Shown here: positions 1 through 9,190 of the stretch, piece by piece
Layout of the letters: each line of letters opens with the position of its first letter
How positions within the stretch are numbered: the stretch's first letter is position 1
Source: Patagioenas fasciata
Lineage: Eukaryota > Chordata > Aves > Columbiformes > Columbidae
Length of the DNA: 64,000 bases
Assembly: GCF_037038585.1 (NCBI RefSeq)
Contig: NC_092522.1
Span: 124,850,661-124,914,660, forward strand
Direction: 5' to 3'
Position numbers and translations under genes: made by a program
Notes under the pieces: model-generated
Database searches by the model: none
What the model was told of the DNA's origin: nothing
What the model saw: the letters and a program-made list of their open reading frames with translations, nothing else

Positions 1-84
1 GCGGCGGCTGCGCCGCTGCCAGGGCCAGGGGCCGGCGCGGGGGACTAGCCCGGCTCTCCCTTTGTGCGCCCCCCGCTTTTCCAG

Positions 85-270
85 GTCCTGTCCAAGGCTC
101 CCAACCCCGAGGACCCCTCGGCGCCCCCTGATACGCAGGTGACGGTGCAGCTGTTCGACTCAGAGCCGCTGTCCCTCACCGTGCCCGGGGACATCTCCTG
201 GGATGACCCGCGCTTCATGGAGCTGGTGGCCGAGCAGGCGCTTCGGCACTACAAGCAAAACGCCGTGTGA
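85..270 (+). CDS. Terminal coding exon of an unrecognised gene
   Basis: A pyrimidine-rich acceptor ending in TTTTCCAG at 77-84 precedes an open frame that starts in phase 0 with VLSKAPNPEDPSAPP and ends MELVAEQALRHYKQNAV followed by TGA at 268-270. The 61 residues are acidic and proline-rich first, then a compact stretch of mixed character with no membrane segment. Codons are strongly G/C-ended, as expected of a real exon in GC-rich avian DNA, and two AATAAA signals follow at 482 and 546. The upstream exons lie outside the window. I do not recognise the protein. It is not the CENPA C-terminus, the gene that follows SLC35F6 in human, and its strand is opposite to that expected for CENPA. An exon is likely; its identity is open. 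Confidence 0.6.
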   Translation, partial: VLSKAPNPEDPSAPPDTQVTVQLFDSEPLSLTVPGDISWDDPRFMELVAEQALRHYKQNAV

Positions 271-551
271 GTCTGTGACCCCAGAATCCCCACGGGGGAG
301 CTGGGGGGGCCAGGCCGTGGCTCACCCCCAAAATCCTTTATCCCACAGAGAATAGCCGGGCGATGGTGCCCCTGCCCCACTGAGCACCCCCCAGCACCCC
401 ATCCCATGCCGGGGGGGCCGAACGCCGCTGCTCCCCCCCACCGCTGCCGGGGTCCCACCACGGGCCCCGAAACAGAGAGAAAATAAAGGTAGAGCCGAAC
501 CCCCCGACTGTGCTCAACTCTTTGGGGCGCACCCCTCGCCCAGCAAATAAA
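271..551 (+). other. Probable 3' UTR with two AATAAA signals
   Basis: The GC-rich sequence after the stop codon contains AATAAA at 482-487 and again at 546-551 on the plus strand. Either could direct cleavage of the transcript ending with the 85-270 exon, giving a 3' UTR of roughly 230-300 bases. Confidence 0.5.
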
Positions 552-1184
552 CGTTGTAGAAACAGCCGCCTAAGGATGAGCGTTGGATGTTGTGAAATGG
601 GGAGGGCAGGATGTAGCCCCCCCAAAACGGGGCTGGCAGGAGGCCCCCCAAGGACACTGGGGCTTGCTGCCTTGTCCCCCACCCCCTGGAAAGAGGTCCT
701 GGTGCTCTCTTTCCCTTGGGGACATGGGTGGTAAGTCCTGCAGGGTCAGCGTGATGGGGGGGACACAGCACCAACCGTCCCCTGGGGGGTCCCCACCCCA
801 GCCCCACAGGGACCCCACAACAGCACAGACACCCAGAGAGCCACTCATGGGCAGATGCTCTTTACTGGGGGGAGACACAAGTTGAGGAGCAGCGGGACCA
901 GCCCCAGCCCCCCCACAGCCCCCCCACCCTGGAGCCCCTTGGGAACAGGGGCAGAGGTTTCAATATTCCCCCCCGGACAAGGAAGGACAGGCCCAGCATC
1001 GCTGTCCCCTCCCAGCGAGGCAAGGACAGGTTTATCCTGCAAATAACAGCAGGACAGCGGCCGCTGGCCCTACCACGGTGTCCCCACCACCACGGTGTCC
1101 CCACCACCACGCCGAGCCCCCCGAGGAGGGGACAAGGGACAATGATCCAGGGAGATAAAGCCCAGGGTCACATGGGTGCGGGGC
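552..1184. other. Tail-to-tail interval; SLC35F6 3' UTR on the minus strand
   Basis: This interval separates two convergent genes. Reading from the SLC35F6 stop on the minus strand, a GATAAA variant lies at 1031-1036 and an AGTAAA variant at 861-866. No canonical AATAAA was seen on that strand, so the SLC35F6 3' UTR probably ends near 840 or 1010. A short CACCACGGTGTCCCCAC duplication is present near 1070-1105. Nothing else is recognisable. Confidence 0.35.
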
Positions 1185-1654
1185 TCAGCTGTCGCTGTTG
1201 ATGGCCGTGCTGTCCCCGTGCAGCAAACCCTCCCGTTCGGCGCCGCCGCTCTCGTCCCCACGCCGGCGCAGCCGCGTGAGCAGCGGCCGGTGCAGCCCGT
1301 TGTACAGAGCAGCCCCCGCCAGCAGCACCCCGAACCCCAAAACCTCCAGGCCGTGGAAGGTCTCCCAGCCCACGGCCAAGCTGACGGCCCAGATGACGAG
1401 GGTCCGGAGACTGTCCAGCACCATGCGGGTGGTGGCGCTGATCTCCTTGGTGACGCTGATGCCGGCGAAGTTGAAGAAGGCGATGCTGCCGATGTTCCCC
1501 AGCAGCGCCAGCGCGATCAGGGGCTGGTGGCCAATCTGGCAAAAGGCGTCCAGGGCGTCTTCCAGCGTCCGGCGAGGGTTCCCGCTGAAGCCGCCCGCGG
1601 GGATGTAGTACATGGGCACCAGGAGCAGGGCCAGGATGAGGAAGCCGAAAAAAC
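1185..1654 (-). CDS. SLC35F6: SLC35F6 coding exon 6 and stop
   Basis: The acceptor CCCCGCCAG precedes a 470-base exon encoding GFFGFLILALLLVPMYYIP, the FNFAGISVTKEISATTRMV segment, the last helices and the C-terminal tail ending in SDS and TGA (1185-1187). The CR1 filling the preceding intron ends about 17 bases from this acceptor. Confidence 0.93.
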
Positions 1655-4600
1655 CTGGCGGGGGGGTGTCAAAAAATCATCAAATCACAGGGTGGTTTGG
1701 GTTGAAGGGACCTCCAAAGCCCACCCAGTGCCACCCCTGCTATGAGCAGGGACATCTGTACCAGCTCAGGTTGCTCAGAGCCCCGTCCAGCCTGGCCTGG
1801 GATGTCTCCAGGGATGGTTCAGCCACCACCTCTCTGCCCAACCTGGGCCAGGCTCTCACCACCCTCAGCACAAACAATTTCTGCATCATGTCCAGCCTGA
1901 ATCTCCCTCCTTTAGTTTAAAACCATCACCCCTTGTCCTATCACAACAAGTCCTGCTCGAAAGTCTGTGCCATCTTTCTTCTCGGCCCCTTTTAAGCACT
2001 GAAAGGCTGCACTAAGGTCTCCCCGGAGCTTCTCTTCTCCAGCTGAACCCCCCAACTCTCTCAGCCTGTCCTCCCAGCAGAGCTGTTCCAGCCTCGGGTC
2101 ATTCCTGGGGCTCCTCTGGCCCCTCTCCAGCAGCTCCATGTGTGCCCTGTGCTGAGGACCCAGAGCTGGACCAGCACTGCAGGGGGGTCTCACCAGAGCG
2201 GAGCAGAGGGGCACAATCCCCCCAAACCTGCTGCTCACGGGGCTGGGGACGCAGCCCAGGACACGGGTGGGTTCTGGGCTGCCAGCGCACACGGCCGGGT
2301 CATGTCCAATGTCTCACCCATCACCCCAAGTCCTTCTCCTGGGGCTGCTCCCCATCTCTGCATCCCCAGCCTGGACCGATACCGGGGTTGTCCCGGATTT
2401 GCAGGATTTGACGCCGCTGAGGCGCCCAGCACCCCAAACTGATGTCCCGACAGACCTTCGGTGCCGACCGCCCGCAGCGGGTGCACGTCGTGCTTGTAGA
2501 CGAACTTCTCCTCCAGCACCATCTGGATGGCGACCACCACCTGCGCCATGATGATGAGCAAGTCACCTGCGGAGAGAGGGACAGACGGGGTGAGAGAGGG
2601 AAGAGAGAGAGCAGGAGGAGGAAGGAAGGGGGGAGAAGGAAACATGGGGGAGAGAGGAAGGATGGATGGAAGGAAGGGGAAAAAGAAAGATGGGGAAAAG
2701 AAAAATAGAGGGGAGAGAAGATGGGGAGAAGGGAAGATGGGGGAGAGAGGAGGGAAGGGGAAAGGGAAAGGAAGGGGAAGGGAAGAAGGAAAAGGGAAGG
2801 GAAAGGGAGAGAGGAAGGGGAAGGGAGAGGGGAAGGGGAAGGGAGAAATGAGAAAGGAGAAAGGAGAAAGGAAGGGAAAGGAGAAAGGAGAAAGGAGAAG
2901 GGAGAAAGGAGAAAGGAGAAAGGAGAAAGGAGAAAGGAGAAAGGAGAAAGGAGAAAGGAGAAAGGAGAAAGGAGAAAGGAGAAAGGAGAAAGGAGAAAGG
3001 AGAAAGGAGAAAGGAGAAAGGAGAAAGGAAGGGGAAGGTAAAAGGCAAGGAAGGAGAAGGGAAGGTAAAGGGAAAGGAAGGAAGGGAGGAAGGGAGGGAG
3101 GGAGGAAGGGAGGGAGGGAAGAAGGAAGGAAGGAAGGAAGGAAGGAAGGAAGGAAGGAAGGAAGGAAGGAAGGAAGGAAGGAAGGAAGGAAGGAAGGAAG
3201 GAAGGAAGGAAGGAAGGAAGGAAGGAAGGAAGGAAGGAAAAGGGGAAGGAGAAAGGAAGGGGAAGGGAAGGGGAAAGAGGAAAGGAAAGGGGAAAGGAAG
3301 AGAGAAAGGAAAAAACAAAGGAAAAAGGAAAGGAAAAAGCAAAGGCCAGGGCGCTGAGCCCCTGTCCACAGGCCAGGCAGCACCGCAGTGCCCTGGGGGG
3401 TTATTTCCCTGCCCGTCCCTTTCCCCACGTACCAGTGATCACGTCGCTGAGCTTGTGCCTCTGGCCATGGGAGCTGTGCAGGTCCGCCAGCCCCACCACC
3501 ACCAGCCCCACCACGGTCACCAGGATCCCCAGCCACTGGCTCAGCTCCAGCTTGCGGCCCAGGAAGGCGACGGAGAGGAGCCCGGTGAAGATGACGACGG
3601 ATCCTCGCAGCATCTGGAAGCTGGAGGCGCTGGTCATGTTCAAGGCTGCGCGGGGAGAGACAGACCCATAAGTGTGTGTGGTGCTGGAGCCGACCCGGGG
3701 CCACCGCTGGGCTCTGCCCCAAGGAACAAGCGAAGGATCAGAGGAAATGGCCTCAAGTTGCGCCAGGGGAGGTTGAGGTTGGATGTGGGGAACAATTTCT
3801 TCCCCAAAGGGCTGTGGGGCATTGGAACAGGCTGCCCAGGGCAGTGCTGGAGTCACCATCCCTGGAGGGCTGGACAGACAGATGAGGTTCTCAGGGACGT
3901 GGGGCAGGTAATGGTTGGACTCAATGATCTCGAGGGTCTTTTGCAACCAAAATGATTCTGTGATTCCCTGAATTAAGAGCAGTGCGGTGATTGACCGGAG
4001 GAAGGGGCAGCAATGCTGTCTCCCCCATTCAGAGCTGCTTCGTGCCCAGACACAGCCCCACAGGAACCCCGTGTCCCCCCGTTAAAGAACACGACTCGCC
4101 GAGTCCTGCCACAACTCATCACACCCCTTCAGTGTGCCTCCCCAAAACCAAACGTACCGTGGAGTCCCACAGCCCGACAGCCTCAGGAACAACCAAGAGG
4201 GGACAGCGGTGACGTCCCCGTCCCCAGCACTCACCCACGTACATGATGCTGGTCCCGGTCATGTCGCAGAGGGCGGGCGGCAGGAAGAGCAGCGGGTTGA
4301 AGGGCTGTGCCAGCGCCGTGCTGGGCTCCGGCCTCCGCCGATCCCTCCACACCAGCAGGTAAAACACCCCCAGGCAGGAGAATTCCCCCAGGAACATGCC
4401 CACGGCCTGCAGGAAAAGAGGGTCAGGGGGGTGGTCCGGCCGACGTGGCCGTTATGCTGGGGGGGGCTCACCTGCAGGAACGGGTGCTGGAAACCGTGCT
4501 CCTCCGAACCCCTGCAGCCAGGAGCGCTGAAGTTATCGGCCCATCTGTGAGGCAGAGAGGACGGGGGTTAGAGTGGGGGGACACCCCAAAACCCAGCACG

Positions 4601-6673
4601 GGGCTGTCACCTGGGCCAGCAGCCCCTCAGGTGACAGACGGGGGGACAAGAGACAAAGATGCGGGGACAGGAGACAAAGACGCGGCCGCCCAGACCTGCC
4701 CGCAGCTCCTGGCCCGGCTCCCGGCCCTGAGTGACAGGCGGGGAAATGGACACCGCTGTGTCACATAGTCCTGCGATCCGGTGTCCCCGTGTCGCACAGC
4801 TCCGCAATCCGGTGTCCCCACGCCCGTGTCACACAGCCCTGTGACCCGTTGTCCCCAGGGTCTGGTGTCCCTGCGCCCACGTTGCACAGCCCCACGATAT
4901 GGGGTCCCCACACTCGTGTCATGCAGCCCTGCAATCCCATGTCCCCGTGATCCTGTGTCGCCATGACTGGGTGTCCCTACACTCCTGTGATCCCTGATCA
5001 GGTGTCCCTGCACTCCTGTCTCTCTGTGACTGGGTGTCTCCATGATCAGGTGTCCCTGTGATCCCATGTCTCCATGATCCAGTGTCCCCGTGATCCAGTG
5101 TCCCCATGACCCCGTGTCCCTGCACCCATCGCTGCTGGAGCCTGTGAGCCCAGGACAGCCCAGTGGGGCCACCCCAACCCCTTCCCTCCCCTCTGTGTCA
5201 CCTTGAAGCTTTGGGCGCTAAGGGACACAGGACACACAAGGGACACTGGATCGCAGGCTGGGGGGGCAGCAGCTCCCACTGCTCACACCCCCAGCCACAG
5301 TTTTGGGGCACAAACCCCCTCTTTTGGGTGCACCGAGCAGCACAGAGGGATGAACAGAGACTGTCCCCACAGCCCAATTCGGTCAGGATGTCCCCTCCTT
5401 AGGGACCGCAGCCCCTAGGTGACGGTGCCCGTCCCCAGCACACCCCCACACTGCAGTGCACCCCGAGACCGGCACCCCGCTCCCCTCCGGATGCTTTTTT
5501 GCTGACGCCGAGCGGCAGCTGCACCGCAGATCTGCTGAGCTGGGGGAAACGGGGCCGCAGCAGTGGCCGGGACGATCCCCAGCCCGTCCCTGTCACTTGG
5601 CGAGGGGCTTTTCAGCCAGGCCAGCGGGATTTCGGCGTGAGTCAGCGCCGGGTGACACGGCACACACAGCCCCGCCGCCGGTGTCGCAAGAGGCGTTGTC
5701 GGGACACACGGGTCTCGTGAGCCGGCTGAGCGCCCGGGTCACCTCCCGGCTCTGCTCTGCCTCAGTTTCCCCACCCAGGGACCTCGGTTGGCTGTGACAC
5801 CGGCTGGAGCTTGAAACCCCATGGGTGTGCAGGTGTCTGCCCGGCGGCAGCGGGACGAGCAGGCCCGGCAGGTCTGCCCTGCCCGGGCAGCTCTCACCAT
5901 CCTCATCCTGCTGCGCCCGGGGGCTCCCCCAGGGAAGGGGCTCAGCCTTTTTGGCTTTTGGGGTGAGCTGCAGCGGGTGTGGGGAGCCTGGTTTTGGGGG
6001 GCACTTGCATGGCTCCTCCCCAGCACCCACGGCAGGAGATTTGCACCCCTGGGCAGCACCCACAAGAGGAGCCCCCGCCCCCCTGGCCATGCACCCCCTT
6101 CCTCCCCATCACCAGGAGCTGGACCCCAAGCACCAGCATCCCCAGTCCCATCGGGCACCCCCGGTCCCACGGGGCACCCCAGCCCAGGCCTGACCCCCAG
6201 TCCATAGGGCACCCCCAGTCCCATGGGGCACCCCAGCCCAGGGCTGACCCCCAGTTCCATGGCGACTCCCCCAGCCGGGGGACACGGGGGGGGCTGTGCC
6301 AACCCAGCCTGACCACAGCCCGGCCTGGGGCGCCCAAGGGTCGCTGTCCCCAAGGCCACATGAGGGGACATGGAACCCATCCCGGGGTGTGACACCCCCG
6401 GAGCCTTGGTGGACCAACCCTGTGATGGAAGGAGGGGATGGAGGCCCCGAAGGCCGAGCTCAAATCCCCCGCGGGGAGCGCGGAACCTGCGCGGGGCTGA
6501 GCCCCGGGAGGGCCCCGAGCCCCGGGGGTGCCCAGGGCCGCTGTGGGACCCCAGCCCCGGGGTGCGGGACCCCCATCAGCCTCCGGGAGAACTCACTTGG
6601 CCGCCAGGGTGTTGATGGAGCCGGTGAGCAGCATGAGGGCGGCCAGGCCCAGCTGGTACCGCGACCACGCCAT
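1185..6673 (-). CDS. SLC35F6: SLC35F6, EamA-family transporter-like membrane protein (complete, six coding exons)
   Basis: The coding exons on the minus strand are 6673-6597, 4544-4472, 4406-4235, 3645-3433, 2566-2456 and 1654-1185. They join in frame to 1116 bases, 371 residues plus stop, equal to the human protein. The ATG has a strong context (G at -3, G at +4). The protein starts MAWSRYQLGLAALMLL, the first membrane helix. It contains the family-typical segments FNPLLFLPPALCDMTGTS, LNMTSASSFQMLRG (with an NMT glycosylation sequon) and EEKFVYKHDVHPLRAVGTEG, and ends in a cytosolic tail with an EREGLL acidic dileucine motif of lysosomal-sorting type. About ten transmembrane helices are expected of this drug/metabolite-transporter relative. 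Human SLC35F6 (ANT2BP) is reported in lysosome and mitochondria and binds ANT2; its substrate is unknown. All splice sites are GT-AG; the exon 5 donor is weak. No frameshift or missing segment was seen. Confidence 0.96.
1673..2437 (-). mobile_element. CR1 LINE 3' fragment filling SLC35F6 intron 5
   Basis: On the plus strand this reads as a reversed CR1 3' end (AGGGTGGTTTGGGTTGAAGG near 1690) followed by the CR1 untranslated consensus also seen at 40.8, 45.8 and 52.5 kb. It lies in the same sense as SLC35F6 and covers nearly all of the 801-base intron between exons 5 and 6. Confidence 0.9.
2456..2566 (-). CDS. SLC35F6: SLC35F6 coding exon 5 (weak donor)
   Basis: The 111-base exon encodes DLLIIMAQVVVAIQMVLEE onward to GTE plus one base. 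The only donor that keeps frame with exon 6 and matches human spacing is GAAG|GTCTGT, which departs from the GTAAGT/GTGAGT consensus. Read without splicing here, the frame leaves the family sequence at once. Confidence 0.88.
2570..3350. repeat. Purine (plus-strand) microsatellite array in SLC35F6 intron 4
   Basis: Nearly 780 bases are almost pure A/G on the plus strand. Distinct blocks include a heptamer AAAGGAG array at about 2867-3028 (around 22 copies) and a tetramer AAGG array at about 3115-3238 (around 30 copies), with irregular GGAAA-like sequence between. The SLC35F6 pre-mRNA would carry the pyrimidine strand. Open frames across it (Lys/Arg/Glu/Gly or Phe/Pro/Ser repeats) are repeat artefacts. 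Confidence 0.95.
3433..3645 (-). CDS. SLC35F6: SLC35F6 coding exon 4
   Basis: The 213-base exon begins within the Ala codon before LNMTSASSFQML and ends SDVIT plus one base. It encodes the segments FTGLLSVAFLGRKLELSQWL and VVGLVVVGLADL. The donor is ACTG|GTACGT. Confidence 0.93.
3712..3966 (+). mobile_element. CR1 LINE 3' fragment in SLC35F6 intron 3
   Basis: It contains the CR1 tract AACAATTTCTTCCCCAAAGG and the chain GGGCATTGGAACAGGCTGCC, and ends AATGATTCTGTGATTCC. It is antisense to SLC35F6 and matches the copies at 15.2 and 53.1 kb. Confidence 0.9.
4235..4406 (-). CDS. SLC35F6: SLC35F6 coding exon 3
   Basis: The 172-base exon begins AVGMFLGEFSCL and ends MYV plus one base of the next Ala codon. 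It carries the FNPLLFLPPALCDMTG membrane segment. The donor is GTGG|GTGAGT. Confidence 0.93.
4472..4544 (-). CDS. SLC35F6: SLC35F6 coding exon 2
   Basis: The acceptor TCACAG and donor CTGCAG|GTGAGC bound a 73-base exon that completes Lys26 and encodes WADNFSAPGCRGSEEHGFQ followed by HPFLQ. It ends on a codon boundary. Confidence 0.93.
4740..5115. repeat. Degenerate minisatellite in SLC35F6 intron 1
   Basis: Imperfect repeats of a motif like CCTGTGATCCGGTGTCCCC, with variable CCCGTGTCACACAGC insertions, recur over about 375 bases. Copies are diverged and no single period dominates. Confidence 0.75.
5116..6596. other. Unique part of SLC35F6 intron 1
   Basis: This is GC-rich intronic sequence. 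Short duplications of CCATAGGGCACCCCCAGTCC type occur near 6150-6260. A TGAGTCAGC motif (AP-1/MARE-like) is at about 5638. No exon or mobile element was recognised. Confidence 0.4.
6597..6673 (-). CDS. SLC35F6: SLC35F6 coding exon 1
   Basis: It encodes residues 1-25 (first helix, ending INTLAA) plus two bases of the Lys26 codon. The donor is CCAA|GTGAGT. It lies inside the CpG island, with GC boxes immediately upstream. Confidence 0.93.
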
Positions 6674-6945
6674 GGCCCCGCCGCCGCCGCCGCTCCCGCC
6701 CTGCACCGGGCCGCGCCACGGCCCCGCCCCGCCCGCAGCGCCCCGCCCACCGCCCCGTCAAACCCCGCCCCTATTTGCCCCGCTCCGCCCCCAGCGGCTG
6801 ACCACGCCCACAGGGCTGTGTGACCCCCGCCCATCAGCGTCTAACCACGCCCACAGCGCTCTGCGACCCCGCTTCTCAACGCTGACCACGCCCACAGGGC
6901 TGTGTGACCCCTCCCTCAGCTTCTAACCACGCCCATATATTCACA
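6674..6945 (-). promoter_or_regulatory. SLC35F6 CpG-island promoter with GC boxes and phased CACGCCC elements
   Basis: Immediately upstream of the SLC35F6 ATG are several CCCCGCCC boxes (about 6720-6790), typical Sp/KLF sites of TATA-less promoters. Four copies of ACCACGCCCA follow at 6801, 6844, 6885 and 6926, each with a partly conserved CAGGGCTGTGTGACCCC context. The transcription start is not determined. Confidence 0.65.
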
Positions 6946-6999
6946 TGGCCCCGCCCGCCCGGTCCTGCCGTGGTCGCTGCGCTCCCGGAGTTCAGCCCC

Positions 7000-7400
7000 G
7001 GTGCTCCCTGTCCCGGTGCTGCCCGTTCTGGTGCCCCCTATGTCGGCGCTCCCTGTGCTGCCCTTCCCGGTGCCGTCCTGTCCGGGTGCCGTCCGTCCTA
7101 GTGCTCACCTGCCCGGTACTGTCTGCACGGTGCTGCTCGTTCCGGTGCCCCCTGTCCCCGTGCTCCCTGTCCCGGTGCTCCCTGTCCCGGTGCTCCCTGC
7201 CCCGGTGCTGCCCTGCTCGGTGTTGCCCTGCTGGGTATTGCCCGTCCTGGTGCCGTCCGTCCCGATGCCGCCCTCCCGGTGCTGTCTGTCGCGGTGCTCC
7301 CTGTCCCCGGTGCAGCCCTGCCTGGCGCTCCCTGCCCCGGTGCTGCGTATCCCGATACCGCCTGTCCCGGTGGCCCCGTGGCCCCGTCCCCGCACACCGC
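7000..7400. repeat. Degenerate minisatellite of GGTGCTCCCTGTCCC type
   Basis: A 14-18 base motif (CGGTGCTCCCTGTCC) recurs throughout with many substitutions and length changes. Long open frames on both strands across it are side effects of the repeat. Confidence 0.8.
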
Positions 7401-7690
7401 ACTCCCTACGCTGTCGCCCTGTGGTCCCCCCGCCGCCGGTCCCCCTGGAGACACCCCGGTGTCCCGGTCCCTACGCCCTGGTGCCCCTCTCCCCGGCTCG
7501 CTGTGCAGCGCCGCGGTCCCCGTGCGCGGTGTGTCCGGGACTCCGTGTCACACGTGTCCCCGCCGCGGCGGTGCCGGCAGATGGCGCCGGCGGAGCAGGA
7601 TCGGGCTTTCCCGGTCCGGGAATCCGGCCCCACTGCCCGTCCCGAGCCAGGCAGGAGCGACCGACCCTTCACCCCGGCCGGGGTCACCAT
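7401..7690. other. GC-rich spacer between two minisatellites
   Basis: No gene or repeat is recognised in this CpG-rich sequence. One CACGTG E-box lies near 7551. Confidence 0.3.
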
Positions 7691-8255
7691 TCCGGGCTGC
7701 CTGCCCGGGCTAACCCTGCCTGGGCTAAGCCCGCCCTGTGTGGACTAACCATGCTTGGACTAACCCTGCCTGGGCTGAGCCTGCCCTGCGTGGACTAACC
7801 ACACATGGACTAACTCTGCTTGGGCTAAACGTGCCCTGCCTGGACTAACCCTGTCCCAGCTAAGCCCTGTCTGGGATAACTACCCTGAATGAACACTGCC
7901 TGGGATAAGCCTGCCCCACCCCGGACTAAGTCTGCCTCGGCTATACCCTGTCTGGGCTAACCCTTGTCTGGACTAACCCAGCCCTGCTCAGACTAACCCT
8001 GCCTCCACTAATCTTGCTCAGACTGAACTGCCTGGTCTAACCCTGCTCCAGCTAACTTTGCCCAGACTAACCATGCCTGAACTAACCCTACTTGTTCTAA
8101 CCCTTCCCAGGGTAAATCCTGGCTGGATTAACCCTACCTGGACTAACCTTCCCCAAGCTAAGCCCTTCCTGGGCTACCCCTGCCCTGCCTGGACTAATCC
8201 TGCTTGGGCTGTCCATACCTGGACTAACCCTGCTGGGCCCAGACTAAGCCTTGAT
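7690..8255. repeat. Degenerate GGACTAACCCTGCCTG minisatellite
   Basis: About 30 diverged copies of a roughly 15-19 base unit built on CTAACCCTGCC or CTAAGCCTGCC cover 560 bases. The CTAACCC core resembles the telomere hexamer complement, but spacing and flanks show an unrelated tandem repeat. Confidence 0.8.
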
Positions 8256-8699
8256 GGGGCTGGATGGGGGTGCTGTCCACAGGGGTTCATGGTCCTCACT
8301 CATGGATGCAGCCCCCCGAGCCTCCCTATACCCCCATGCTGGAGCTGGTTCTTGGGGGCACCTGCCCCTCCAGCCCCTTTGGGGGCCAATCCTGCACCCC
8401 AGGGTCTCACCACCCACTCATGGTCCCCAACCTCCCAGCGCCCCGACCAAGGGTGTCGGGGGGCCCCTCCACACCTGGCAGCAGCTCCACTGCCGTTCCC
8501 CCCGGCCTCCCCGTCAGCCGGAGATAAATTGTTTTTCCATCGCACGTCAGCCCCGGCGGCCGTGACGGGGGGAGAGAAACCTGCTCCAAGGGCCCTCGCC
8601 AAGGCCAAGGCCGCCAGCGCCATGGAGTTAACCCTTCCTGTGGTGGGGGGCACGGAGGGGCGGGGGGGGTGAGCATCTCCTGCTGCCCCCAGGGATGCT
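8256..8699. other. Unique intergenic sequence
   Basis: No coding exon or mobile element was recognised. The stretch from 8515 to 8645 (ending CCATGGAGTTAACCCTTCCT) is less repetitive than its neighbours. Confidence 0.3.
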
Positions 8700-9190
8700 G
8701 GAGGGAAGGGACTGAAACGTGTCCCTGGGGAGGGATGGGACCAAAGTATGTCCCTGGGGAGGGGTGGGACCAAAATGTGTCCCTGGGGAGGGAAGGGATG
8801 GAGAGGGGACCGAAATGTGTCCCTGGGGAGGGATGGGACCAAAATGTGTCCCTGGGGACGGATGGGATGGAGAGGGGACCAAAATGTGTCCCTGGGGAGG
8901 GATGGGACCAAAATGTGTCCCTGGGGAGGGATGGGATGGAGAGGGGACCGAAATGTGTCCCTGGGGAGGGATGGGACCGAAATGTGTCCCTGGGAAGGGA
9001 TGGGACCAAAATGTGTCCCTGGGGAGGGAGGGGACAAAAAATGTGTCCCTGGAGAGGGATGGGATAGGGATGGGACCAAAATGTGTCCCTGGGGACGGAT
9101 GGGATGGGGAGGGAACCGAAATGTGTCCGAGGGGAGGGATGAGATAGGGAGGGGACCAAAATGTGTCCCTGGGGAAGGATGTGATGGGGA
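8700..9190. repeat. Minisatellite with 29- and about 40-46-base steps
   Basis: The unit GTCCCTGGGGAGGGATGGG plus ACCAAAATGT recurs about 13 times. Successive GTCCCT positions at 8721, 8750 and 8779 are 29 bases apart; other steps are longer because of an extra ATGGAGAGGGG piece. Both strands stay open over long stretches. Confidence 0.9.

Noticed and set aside
2235-3722. 495-codon Phe/Pro/Ser-rich minus-strand frame and the Lys/Arg/Glu-rich plus-strand frame over 2.5-3.4 kb
   Set aside because: Read-through of purine/pyrimidine microsatellites; only 2456-2566 and 3433-3645 inside it are real SLC35F6 exons, in part in another frame.
7690-8255. Interstitial telomere sequence
   Set aside because: Only the CTAACCC core resembles the telomere; units are 15-19 bases with CTGCCTGG flanks and no hexamer tandem.
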